NCBI RefSeq assembly: GCF_004349265.1
Contig: NZ_SMFL01000019.1
Coordinates: 37,323 to 101,322, forward strand
Length of the DNA: 64,000 nucleotides
Origin: Dyadobacter psychrotolerans
Lineage (GTDB): Bacteria; Bacteroidota; Bacteroidia; Cytophagales; Spirosomataceae
Direction of reading: 5' to 3'
Under the pieces are notes generated by a model, which was not told the DNA's origin, searched no databases, and saw only the letters and a program-made list of their open reading frames with translations. Both the position numbers and the translations under genes were made by a program. Each line of letters starts with the position of its first letter. Position 1 is the stretch's first letter. This document shows, piece after piece, positions 45,630 to 54,438 of this stretch.

Positions 45630-46277
45630 ATGGAAAACTCTTTTACAAAAACTTCAGCCACCAGCCTTAGCCTGGGATCATTGCTTTCACTTGTGACCAT
45701 GTTACTTCACCCCTCCGGCGGAAGTATTGAACACATTATACGTATGAGGCATATTCTTATTTTTTCTCACGTATTGGCCATCGCATGTCTGCCCCTTTTG
45801 GGTTTTGGCGCGTGGGGACTATCGATTCTTTTGCAGACCAGGAGCAGAATTTCAACACTTATTTTCTTTGTATTTTGCTTTGGGCTGATTGCTGCCATGA
45901 TAGCAGCTGCGGTTAACGGATTAATCTTACCGCAATTTTTGTCTGCTTCAAGTAAAGCAGCATCCCAGCAACTCATGCTGAGAACGGTTGTGAACTATGG
46001 CCACCACATGAATATCTCGCTGGCAAACATCTTCATCTTTGCCAGCAGTTTGTCGATAATGGCCTGGTGTATTCTGATTATTCGCTCAGGACTTCTTCCC
46101 AGATGGACCGGTCACTTTGGCCTGTTACTGTTTGGTTTCGGGATCGGTTGTTTCTTGCTGAAAGTAAATTTTACCGCCCTGTACGGTTTTAGGATTTTTG
46201 TAGCCGGTTTGGCCATCTGGATGATAATTGCAGGTTTGCAGATGATCCTGACCGTAAAAAGCAATATCAAAAAATAA
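45630..46277 (+). CDS. Six-helix integral membrane protein of unknown function
   Basis: The 215 residues contain about six hydrophobic helices (SLGSLLSLVTMLL, ILIFSHVLAIACLPLLGF, LIFFVFCFGLIAAMIAAAV, ISLANIFIFASSLSIMAW, FGLLLFGFGIGCFLL, FVAGLAIWMIIAGLQMIL). Two histidines in MRHILIFSH and an NYGHHMN motif lie near helix ends and might bind a metal or haem, but this is speculation. No family I can name. Same strand as and 83 bases downstream of the Crp/Fnr gene, with its own promoter box. A CGCACCAA/TTGGTGCG hairpin (46281-46321) follows the stop but lacks a T-run. Confidence 0.75.
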   Translation: MENSFTKTSATSLSLGSLLSLVTMLLHPSGGSIEHIIRMRHILIFSHVLAIACLPLLGFGAWGLSILLQTRSRISTLIFFVFCFGLIAAMIAAAVNGLILPQFLSASSKAASQQLMLRTVVNYGHHMNISLANIFIFASSLSIMAWCILIIRSGLLPRWTGHFGLLLFGFGIGCFLLKVNFTALYGFRIFVAGLAIWMIIAGLQMILTVKSNIKK

Positions 46278-46321
46278 TCGCGCACCAACTATTCCATCTT
46301 TAAGTCAGACTTCTTGGTGCG

Positions 46322-47371
46322 ACAAACCTGGCACACACGGCGGCTCTTAGCTTGGCATAACCTATAAAATATCCGGTTGCTGACCGGCATTATATAGTGG
46401 ATCAAACCGTTTCGATATTTTGGACATATCAAAAATCTCGAAACGGTATCACTTAAATACCAAACATCGATCTGAGCCAGCAGGTACAGGCTTGGTTGGT
46501 TCAAAATTTCTGTCAAACGAGTCTTACAGCCATGAGGTTGACTTTTTTTTCTGGACACCCACCCTGCCGGATATATTCAACCAGCTACTCAGGGACGAAA
46601 CAAAAAAGCCGGTTTCGGTCGTAAAAAGATATTTTTACAATATGACAGTAAACAGTTTGCTTCGTGAGTTCCAAAAATCCGGCCCTGTCTATGATGCATA
46701 GCGGCTCTGAATGTTGTGATAGATTCATGATTCAAACCAGTGTTTTCCATCATACGGGACAGCATCTGCTGGGTAATTCTTAGAGTTCGAATCAGTATTT
46801 AAAATGGGTTTATGTATTTGAGCTCATCGATGACTTTCAGTGATTTGTGTTGCCCGGATCTCTTCTTTCCAGTTCGTTGTAATGATTTACCGGTGAAAAT
46901 AAACCTCGCTCGGCTTCTTACGGGTGAAGCCTCGCTCGTAACGGATATAAACGTGGTCTGTGAGCTCAACGGCAAACTTAAATTTATATTTCGCGGCAGA
47001 CATTTTAGCCAGCCCAAGCGTGTGATGTATTGAGAAATAGTTAGCTGTCGACTAGAAATTATGTACTTATATGTTTCATAAGAAAATAACAATAGCGAGC
47101 CATTTGAAAATAAGGAATCGACTACCGGCCAGACCGGGCATATTTTCATCGAGCTTGAGGCTGATGAAATAAATCCTGATAGCTAAGTGTACATGACCCA
47201 CTTTAATATTGTTCCACTCTGAGCAGCTTTGGAGAACTTCTACTGTCTAAAAAATAAATATTAACATAGAAATAATATTGCAAAAATTGAAATAGACAAC
47301 TTTATTTTTAAATTTACCATGTAAGCTATATTACCTTTCACTTCTTTATTTTCTTCTCCTTTTGATCCGCA
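46322..47371. other. Gap before the sigma factor gene, unsupported open frames only
   Basis: About 1 kb. A rightward 93-codon frame at 46420-46701 (ends in FNQLLRDETKKPVSVVKRYFYNMTVNSLLREFQKSGPVYDA) and opposing frames at 46799-47149 look like decayed coding sequence without a recognisable family. Upstream of the sigma gene, TTACCTTTC (near 47331) is a possible weak -7 element. Confidence 0.4.
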
Positions 47372-47941
47372 ATGGCGCTATTAGAAAACCACACAGATGA
47401 AGAACTGATAGATTTGCTAAGGCAAGATGATCAACAGGCCTTTGAAACTTTGTATAATAGGTACTGGAAACGGATGCTGATAAAAGCCTACGCATTGTTG
47501 GGCTCAGAAATTGACGCGGAAGAGGTGGTACAAAATACTTTTATCAATATTTGGCAGCGCAGGGACAGACTTCAATTAAAATTCTCCTTCCATACCTACC
47601 TGGCTTCGGCTGTTAAATATGAAGTGATGGCGCTGTTAGCAAAAAAGGACAGATATAAACTGGTAGACATTCAAGAGGCATATGGCATAAATACACAAGA
47701 TAATTCAACCCAGGAATATCTTGAATTTGTTGACCTTAGCTTACATATCGAGACGACTATACAGGCACTGCCCGAAAAATGCCGCTTGGTCTACCGCATG
47801 AGCAGAGAAGAAAGCCTTAGCGAGAAGCAGATAGCCGAAATACTTGTTATCTCACCTAAAACCGTGCAGGCGCACATGACCAAAGCACTAAAAACTTTGC
47901 GTATCTCCCTGGGAAGTATTTATATCTCTCTTCTTTTGTAA
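47372..47941 (+). CDS. ECF RNA polymerase sigma factor (FecI-like, Bacteroidota type)
   Basis: Region 2 is seen in DEELIDLLRQDDQQAFETLYNRYWKRMLIKAYALLGSEIDAEEVVQNTFINIWQRR, and region 4 in LPEKCRLVYRMSREESLSEKQIAEILVISPKTVQAHMTKALKTLR. At 189 residues it has the usual length. Such sigma factors are held by the FecR-type anti-sigma encoded next and released when a transporter with an STN domain binds its ligand. The FecR gene follows at 48044, then a susC with STN domain, so the three form a complete trans-envelope switch that should drive the susCD-esterase genes. Confidence 0.95.
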   Translation: MALLENHTDEELIDLLRQDDQQAFETLYNRYWKRMLIKAYALLGSEIDAEEVVQNTFINIWQRRDRLQLKFSFHTYLASAVKYEVMALLAKKDRYKLVDIQEAYGINTQDNSTQEYLEFVDLSLHIETTIQALPEKCRLVYRMSREESLSEKQIAEILVISPKTVQAHMTKALKTLRISLGSIYISLLL

Positions 47942-48043
47942 CCTGCCACATGACAATATTTTTTGAAGCATAAAAAAATTTCCTTTGCCACTAAGGGTAA
48001 GCCGGTGTTTTGCACGCTATGTAGATAGTAACGCGAAATTCAG

Positions 48044-49192
48044 ATGCTAAATCCACCCGAAAATATACAAACCCTAGCTAATAAATGGCTCAGTGGTACC
48101 ATTACCCAGCAGGAGCAAAAGATTTTGGATGAATGGTACGAACAGCAATTACCAGAAAAACTGAATTGGACTTCGGTAGACGACACGGACGAAACAATAA
48201 GGGCAAGGATGTTTATTGCTTTAAAAGGACAGCTCCAATTCAATGCGCGCAAAGTAATAAGCATAAGGCAAACGCGCATCTGGACAATAGCAGCGGCATG
48301 TGTTGTTCTATTGATAATAAGCAGTATTTATCTCTCACAGCACAAACCCTCACAACAACGGCTCATGTCCGCAAAGCCGGTCGAGAAGGCAGACAAGACA
48401 GCAGCTGGCAACAAAGCGGTTTTGACATTGGCTGACGGTTCTGCAATAATACTTGATAATTCGCCTAATGGAACGGTCAGCAAACAAGGCAGCACCGTGG
48501 TAGATAAAACAAGCAAAGGACAGCTGATTTACCGACCTGGGACAACTTCGGTAGCGCAAGCCGAAAATATTAACACATTAACTACGCCCAAAGGCGGTCA
48601 GTACCAATTGCAATTACCTGATGGAAGCAAGGTATGGCTTAACGCGGCATCATCCCTTAAATTTCCCGCTGCATTTGGCAGTAGCGAACGGCGGGTGGAA
48701 TTATCCGGCGAAGCATATTTCGAGATAGCAAAAAACGCGCAGAAACCATTCAAGGTTATGATTGCGCAAGGCGCTGTGATAGAGGTATTGGGAACACATT
48801 TTAACGTTATGGCCTATCAAAACGAAAAAAATGTTAGTACTACCCTACTTGAAGGCTCTGTAAAAATAACCAAAAGCAACCTTGCACTGACCATTAAACC
48901 TGGCCAACAGGCTGTACTCAATAACACATTACAGGCTTTTCAAGTAGATACCGAGCAGGAAATTGCCTGGCAGAAAGGCGACTTCCAGTTCAGCAATACG
49001 GACTTTGCAGGCATTTTGAGAGAACTCGAACGCTGGTATGATGTAGATTTTGTTTATGAAGATCTGCCATCGAAAAAACTCAACGGAATAGTATCCCGAA
49101 CATATAATCTATCGCAGGTACTCAGAATGCTGGAAATAACCGGCGGTGTTCAATTCAAAAAGGAAGGAAGACAAATTAGGGTAATAAATTAA
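48044..49192 (+). CDS. FecR-family anti-sigma factor
   Basis: A short cytoplasmic domain (LANKWLSGTITQQEQKILDEWYEQ, the anti-sigma part) is followed by one membrane helix at about 78-97 (IWTIAAACVVLLIISSIYLS). The periplasmic FecR domain reads TPKGGQYQLQLPDGSKVWLNAASSLKFP...VELSGEAYFEIA...FKVMIAQGAVIEVLGTHFNV. The C-terminal DUF4974 domain (FQFSNTDFAGILRELERWYDVDFVYEDLP) resembles STN and should contact the transporter. It lies about 100 bases after the sigma gene. Confidence 0.95.
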   Translation: MLNPPENIQTLANKWLSGTITQQEQKILDEWYEQQLPEKLNWTSVDDTDETIRARMFIALKGQLQFNARKVISIRQTRIWTIAAACVVLLIISSIYLSQHKPSQQRLMSAKPVEKADKTAAGNKAVLTLADGSAIILDNSPNGTVSKQGSTVVDKTSKGQLIYRPGTTSVAQAENINTLTTPKGGQYQLQLPDGSKVWLNAASSLKFPAAFGSSERRVELSGEAYFEIAKNAQKPFKVMIAQGAVIEVLGTHFNVMAYQNEKNVSTTLLEGSVKITKSNLALTIKPGQQAVLNNTLQAFQVDTEQEIAWQKGDFQFSNTDFAGILRELERWYDVDFVYEDLPSKKLNGIVSRTYNLSQVLRMLEITGGVQFKKEGRQIRVIN

Positions 49193-49409
49193 AGCGTATA
49201 TACGTAACAGTTCAAATTAGTATCCCAAGTTAAGTACCAATCCATAAACATTACTTGAATCAAAACATGCAGAAATAAATACTTCCAACCCCACCTAAAA
49301 CTGAAAATCCGGAAGCTGTGCTAAGCCTCCGGAAGTAAGCAAGGCTTAAAAATCAGTTAACCACCGTCTAAGTTAGTTAGAATAATTTTTCACCTTAATT
49401 CGTAAATGT

Positions 49410-52400
49410 ATGAATTACAATGTCGTTTTCCAAACAACGCATATTGGTACCGCTTTGTCAAAAACAAAGACTTTTTCTTCCCTTAAAACTCTATTTTTGC
49501 TGTTGCTCACATTGTTATATTTAAATGCGGGTGCTGCCGCAATTAACCAATTGGTAACGCTATCAGAAAAAAATACCTCCATAGAAAAGGTACTTATTAA
49601 AATAAAAAAGCAAACCGGCTATTCTTTTTTGTATGATAAGGAACTGTTGAAAAACGCAAGACTGGTTACTATAAATGTCAGTAAGGTTCCCTTGGATGAA
49701 GTGATGAAAAAATGCTTTGCAGATCAGAATTTCACTTACGAGATACTGGATAAGGCCATATTGATTAAACCGACTGCTCAGCCTAAAAAAAGTGCATCAG
49801 TACAACAAAGTTCATCCCAGGCTGTGACTATTACAGGTAAGGTAACCGACTCTCGGGGTGGCACTCTGGTTGGTGTTAGCGTGCTTTTGAAAGGTTCTAC
49901 TCAAGGGACCGCCACCGATGCCAACGGCAGGTATACCCTAACGATTCCAGCGGATGGGATTTTGTCATTTAGTTACATTGGCTTTGCCACTCAGGAGCTT
50001 GCCACAAACGGGCGAAGTACACTCGATGTCACCTTGCTTGAAGAAACAAAATCGCTTAATACAGTTGTAGTTGTCGGGTATGGTTCACAACAAAAGCGGG
50101 ATATTACGGGTTCTGTTGGCCAGGTTAAGGCTGCTGATATCAAAGATCAGGCGGTAACCGGTTTTGATCAGGCATTGGTTGGTAAAATATCGGGGGTTCA
50201 GGTATTGCAGCCCAATGGCGCACCAGGCAGCGCGATGGCCATCAGGGTTAGGGGTTTAAGTTCGATATCAGCTGGTAATGATCCGCTTTATGTTATAGAT
50301 GGTGTACCATTATCAAACAATAGTGATTTCAGTACGGCGATTGTATCCAATCCATTAAACACGATAAACCCAACAGATATTGAATCTATTGAAGTTTTAA
50401 AGGATGCTTCGGCAGCCGCCATATACGGTTCACGCGGATCAAATGGTGTGGTGCTGATCACCACGAAACGCGGCAGCGGCGGTAAAGCAAAATTTACTTA
50501 CGATGGTTATGCCGGGGTGCAGCAGGTTGTAAAAAAGCTCGATCTGCTAAATGCTTATCAATTTGCCGAGTTAACGGTTGAAGGTATAAATAATGCTTAT
50601 GCTGATGCGGTTCCTGGTGCAAACCTCGATCTTTCTTTAAACAGCAGCCGCCCGGTATCTTATCGTGTACCAGCCCGCTATTTTCCATACCTTGCCGGAG
50701 AGAAGGGCCTTACCGATACCGATTGGCAGGACGCTATATTCCGCACAGCTTCCATGCAAAATCATACCATTTCTGTTAATGGCGGGACAGAAAACATAAA
50801 ATATTACATTTCCGGAAATTATCTTGATCAGAACGGAATAATCATTGGCTCGGGTTTTAAGCGTTACAGCGGCCGTGTTAACTTGGATGGACAGTCGGGC
50901 AAGTTTCGTTTCGGCGTCAATTTCACTCCGTCATACACGATCAATAATCTCGTAAAAACAGAAACACGTTACACTGAAGGCAGTATTGTTTCAGCTGCAC
51001 TGAGCATTGGCCCTGTATTTAAAGTATACAATGACGATGGTTCCTACAACTTTGACGCCACTCCGGGCGAGGGAACAAAAACCTGGAATATAAACCCGGT
51101 TGCCATGGCACTGTTGACAAAAGACAAACTAACCCAATCCAGAATCCTTACCAATGGCTATGTTGAATACAGCTTTCTGAAAAACTTAACCTACAAATTT
51201 AGCTTAGGTGTAGACCAGAACAACTACCGTGAAGATTTTTACCGGCCATCGAATCTTCCTCAAATGAGCGGTTTCGGCGCCGGTGGTGTGGGCTCTCCGT
51301 CGGTTCCGGTGGGTACCTCAGAGAGTCGTGCGATTATTAACTGGGTGGCTGAGAACACCTTGAATTATATAGGGAGCTTTGGTAATCATAACGTATCGGG
51401 TTTGTTGGGTTACACCACTCAAAAAGAGCGTATCGATGGCAATTTTTTACGGGCTGAAAATTACCCGACAGATATTATTCAAACCTTAAATGGCGGCCAG
51501 ATCACACAGGGTTATTCCAGTTTAAGTAAGTGGAGCCTGATATCTTACCTGGCAAGACTGCAATACAACTATCAGCACAAATATCTGCTATCAGCAACCA
51601 TCAGGTCTGACGGGTCGTCACGCTTTGGAAAAAACAACAAGTATGGATACTTTCCATCCGTATCAGCAGGCTGGATCGTGTCCGACGAAAACTTTTTGAA
51701 AGACAGCCGGACCTTATCGCTTCTTAAATTAAAGGCGAGCTATGGTTTAACCGGAAACTTTCAGATCCCTAACTATGCTTCGTATGGCTTGTTGGGCAAT
51801 GCCAATTACGTAAGCGGCGGTACGATAACCAACGGATTAAGCCCTACAACGGTAGACAATCCAAGCTTGCGCTGGGAAAAAACAGCCATGTTTGATATGG
51901 GTATCGAAGCAGGTTTCTTCGGAGATAAATTGCAGCTCCAGGCTGATTACTACAATAGCAATACTTACGATATGCTGCTGAATGTTTCTGTTCCGTTAAG
52001 CTCTGGTTTTGCCACGCAATTAAAAAACATTGGTAAGGTAAACAACCGCGGTTTCGAGTTCAGTGCAAATTACAGGCACAATATCGGCAAATGGCAATTC
52101 AGTGTTAACGGCAATATTGCCACCAATAAAAACAAAGTGGTAGAATTAGGTCCGGCCGGAGAACCTATATATACAAATGGCGCATCGGGCAGTATAGAGT
52201 ACGTCACCATGATAGGCAAACCCATTGGTTCTTATTACGGCCGCGTAAAGGATGGTATTATTATGAGCCAGGCAGAATTAAGCACCATCCCGGTAACGAA
52301 CAGTTCAAAACCAGGTGATTTCAAATTCAGAGATATTAATGGCGATAACAAGATAGACGACAAGGACCGCACAATCATAGGTGATTACTTTCCGGATTAT

Positions 52401-52898
52401 ACTTACGGTCTAACACTAAATGCCAGGTATAGCAGCTTTGACATGTCCCTGACCATTCAGGGCTCACAAGGATTTGAGATTGTAAACCTGCAACGCAGAT
52501 ATATTTACAATTTTCAGGGTAACTTTAATAGCTACACTGGCGCTATGGACCGCTGGCGCTCAGAAGAAAATCCGGGTAATGGCCAGGTCAGCGAAGTAAA
52601 CCGTGTTCCCACCGGTGATGGTGGGATCTTCTCATCGCACCATGTTGAAGATGGCTCCTACACGCGATTTAAAAACATCACCTTAGGTTACACTTTGCCT
52701 AAAAATGTTTTAAATGTCCTAAAAATAAACAACGCACGGCTATATTTTTCCGCTCAGAACCCATTTACCATCACAAAATATATGGGTTACAACCCGGAAG
52801 TAAACAACAGGCCGGGTAGCAACCTGTCTCCAGGAGAGGACTATGGATCATACCCGCTTGCAAAAACATATGTGTTAGGTATTAATTTCTCATTTTAA
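49410..52898 (+). CDS. SusC-type TonB-dependent transporter with N-terminal STN signalling domain
   Basis: The 1162 residues are arranged as: a long N-terminus with a signal segment (LKTLFLLLLTLLYLNAGAAA, residues about 26-45), an STN domain (VTLSEKNTSIEKVLIKIKKQTGYSFLYDKELLKNA...YEILDKAILIKP, about 48-115), a carboxypeptidase-like domain (VTITGKVTDSRGGTLVGVSVLLKGSTQGTATDANGRY), a TonB box (VVVVGYGSQQKRDITG), a plug (DVIDGVPL-like YVIDGVPLSNN, IYGSRGSNGVVLITTKRG) and a barrel ending VLGINFSF. The STN domain signals substrate binding to FecR. The susD gene begins in the stop codon (TAATG). Confidence 0.97.
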   Translation: MNYNVVFQTTHIGTALSKTKTFSSLKTLFLLLLTLLYLNAGAAAINQLVTLSEKNTSIEKVLIKIKKQTGYSFLYDKELLKNARLVTINVSKVPLDEVMKKCFADQNFTYEILDKAILIKPTAQPKKSASVQQSSSQAVTITGKVTDSRGGTLVGVSVLLKGSTQGTATDANGRYTLTIPADGILSFSYIGFATQELATNGRSTLDVTLLEETKSLNTVVVVGYGSQQKRDITGSVGQVKAADIKDQAVTGFDQALVGKISGVQVLQPNGAPGSAMAIRVRGLSSISAGNDPLYVIDGVPLSNNSDFSTAIVSNPLNTINPTDIESIEVLKDASAAAIYGSRGSNGVVLITTKRGSGGKAKFTYDGYAGVQQVVKKLDLLNAYQFAELTVEGINNAYADAVPGANLDLSLNSSRPVSYRVPARYFPYLAGEKGLTDTDWQDAIFRTASMQNHTISVNGGTENIKYYISGNYLDQNGIIIGSGFKRYSGRVNLDGQSGKFRFGVNFTPSYTINNLVKTETRYTEGSIVSAALSIGPVFKVYNDDGSYNFDATPGEGTKTWNINPVAMALLTKDKLTQSRILTNGYVEYSFLKNLTYKFSLGVDQNNYREDFYRPSNLPQMSGFGAGGVGSPSVPVGTSESRAIINWVAENTLNYIGSFGNHNVSGLLGYTTQKERIDGNFLRAENYPTDIIQTLNGGQITQGYSSLSKWSLISYLARLQYNYQHKYLLSATIRSDGSSRFGKNNKYGYFPSVSAGWIVSDENFLKDSRTLSLLKLKASYGLTGNFQIPNYASYGLLGNANYVSGGTITNGLSPTTVDNPSLRWEKTAMFDMGIEAGFFGDKLQLQADYYNSNTYDMLLNVSVPLSSGFATQLKNIGKVNNRGFEFSANYRHNIGKWQFSVNGNIATNKNKVVELGPAGEPIYTNGASGSIEYVTMIGKPIGSYYGRVKDGIIMSQAELSTIPVTNSSKPGDFKFRDINGDNKIDDKDRTIIGDYFPDYTYGLTLNARYSSFDMSLTIQGSQGFEIVNLQRRYIYNFQGNFNSYTGAMDRWRSEENPGNGQVSEVNRVPTGDGGIFSSHHVEDGSYTRFKNITLGYTLPKNVLNVLKINNARLYFSAQNPFTITKYMGYNPEVNNRPGSNLSPGEDYGSYPLAKTYVLGINFSF

Positions 52899-54355
52899 TG
52901 CAGATCATGAAAACCAAAAATATTCTTAGAGTTGCTCTTCTCGCTGCCGCGATGGGTGTAAGCTCATGCCAGAAAGATTTTATCAACCTTACTCCGGAAG
53001 CGGATCTGAGCATTCCTAATTTCTATAAAACACCATCAGATATGGTTGTGGCAGTTAACGCTGCATACGATGCACTGCAAAGCACTAATCAGTACGGCAG
53101 TCTTTTCTACCGGCTGATGGAGATCCGCTCAGACAACGCGCTGGATCTTAACCCCGGTGGCAGCGCGGGTGTAAACTACCGGATTGACATCTTTGCAGAG
53201 GAGGTAACCAACACCAACCTTACCGATGGGTACCTGGCCCTTTATGCTGGTGTATACCGCTGCAATATTGTGTTGGATAAAATAGAAGCTGTAAGCATGG
53301 ACGAAATGCTAAAAAACCGCATCAAAGCAGAAGCAAGGTTCATCAGGGCGCTCTCGTATTTTAATTTAGTAAGGCTATTCGGTAAGGTGCCCCTTATTTT
53401 AACAGCCATGGAACCCTCCCAGGTAAGTCAGCTAAAACGCAACGAGCTTACCGAGGTTTATGCTGCTATTGAAGATGATTTAAAGTTTGGCGCTCAAAAC
53501 CTGTCATTAACCTATACGGGTGCAGATGATGGCCGCGCTACTTTAAATGCGGCAAAGTCACTACTTGGTAAGGTATATTTAACCCAGCAGAAGTGGCTGG
53601 ATGCCAAAAATATCTTAACGCAGGTTGTAGAGTCAAAAAAATATAGTCTTCTCGCAGATCCGTTGACGATTTTCCAGGAAACCAATAAAACCAATGCCGA
53701 AGTCATATTTGCGGTGAAGTATGGTGTAGCTGGCCGGGAAGGGCATGCTGCCTGGTTAACATCTGATGTAGGGCAAGGCAACCGCACGGTAGTTGATAAT
53801 AGTTTATCAGCCGCGTACACGGCGAGTGATAAAAGGTTGGCTTTAATAGCAACTGTTGCCACTGCCAACAATAGCCAGTTCACGCCACGGAAAGTGTATG
53901 CCGCTCTAAGCAGCAACCAGGCAATTAATGATTTTATTGTCCTGCGCTACGCGGATGTATTACTGATGCTGGCCGAAGCCGAGGCAGAAGTTAGCGGCGC
54001 TCCAAACAGTGTAGCGGTTAGCACCTTGAATCAGGTTCGCAAACGTGCCGGCATAGACGAATTCACATCAGCAAGCTTTGTAAACCTGGAAGCATTTCGC
54101 GCTGTAATATACCGCGAGAGGCGCCTGGAACTTGCACTTGAATGCGACCGCTGGTTTGATATGGTGCGCATAAGTAAAATTGCCGGTAATGCCAACTATG
54201 CACAAGCCGCTATCAACGCATCCGAATCGAGAACTACCGCTGGTGGGCGTATATCTATCCTGCCAAGAGACTTTATCTATCCTGTACCTGATTCGGAGGT
54301 TAATATATACAACGACCCATCCAGATTTGCTCAAAACCCGAGTTACCCGCGTTAA
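52898..54355 (+). CDS. SusD/RagB-type outer membrane lipoprotein
   Basis: The ATG at 52898 overlaps the susC stop by one base; a second in-frame ATG at 52907 (MKTKNILRVALLAAAMGVSSC) gives the cleaner lipoprotein signal with the cysteine at residue 21. Mature sequence shows SusD features: FINLTPEADLSIPNFYKTPSDMVVAVNAAYDAL, FIRALSYFNLVRLFGKVPLI, LRYADVLLMLAEAEAE, ERRLELALECDRWFDMVR and the terminal FIYPVPDSEVN. It is the partner of the STN-SusC. A strong hairpin follows 11 bases after the stop. Confidence 0.96.
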   Translation: MQIMKTKNILRVALLAAAMGVSSCQKDFINLTPEADLSIPNFYKTPSDMVVAVNAAYDALQSTNQYGSLFYRLMEIRSDNALDLNPGGSAGVNYRIDIFAEEVTNTNLTDGYLALYAGVYRCNIVLDKIEAVSMDEMLKNRIKAEARFIRALSYFNLVRLFGKVPLILTAMEPSQVSQLKRNELTEVYAAIEDDLKFGAQNLSLTYTGADDGRATLNAAKSLLGKVYLTQQKWLDAKNILTQVVESKKYSLLADPLTIFQETNKTNAEVIFAVKYGVAGREGHAAWLTSDVGQGNRTVVDNSLSAAYTASDKRLALIATVATANNSQFTPRKVYAALSSNQAINDFIVLRYADVLLMLAEAEAEVSGAPNSVAVSTLNQVRKRAGIDEFTSASFVNLEAFRAVIYRERRLELALECDRWFDMVRISKIAGNANYAQAAINASESRTTAGGRISILPRDFIYPVPDSEVNIYNDPSRFAQNPSYPR

Positions 54356-54365
54356 CTCACTGCGA

Positions 54366-54408
54366 CCCTTCTTATTTAGTAAAGTTATTAAATAAGAAGG
54401 GTTTGTTT
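54366..54408 (+). terminator. Strong hairpin terminator between susD and the esterase gene
   Basis: CCCTTCTTATTTA (54366-54378) and TAAATAAGAAGGG (54389-54401) form a perfect 13-base stem with a ten-base loop, followed by TTTGTTT. It lies only 31 bases before the esterase start, so it should end or lower transcription into that gene. Confidence 0.85.
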
Positions 54409-54438
54409 AAAAAAAGGACACATCATTTATAATGACCC

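Noticed and set aside
46785..46800. TTCGAATC resembling a tRNA T-loop
   Set aside because: The flanking bases do not pair into a T-stem and no anticodon or acceptor arm can be drawn. No tRNA or rRNA gene was found in the window.
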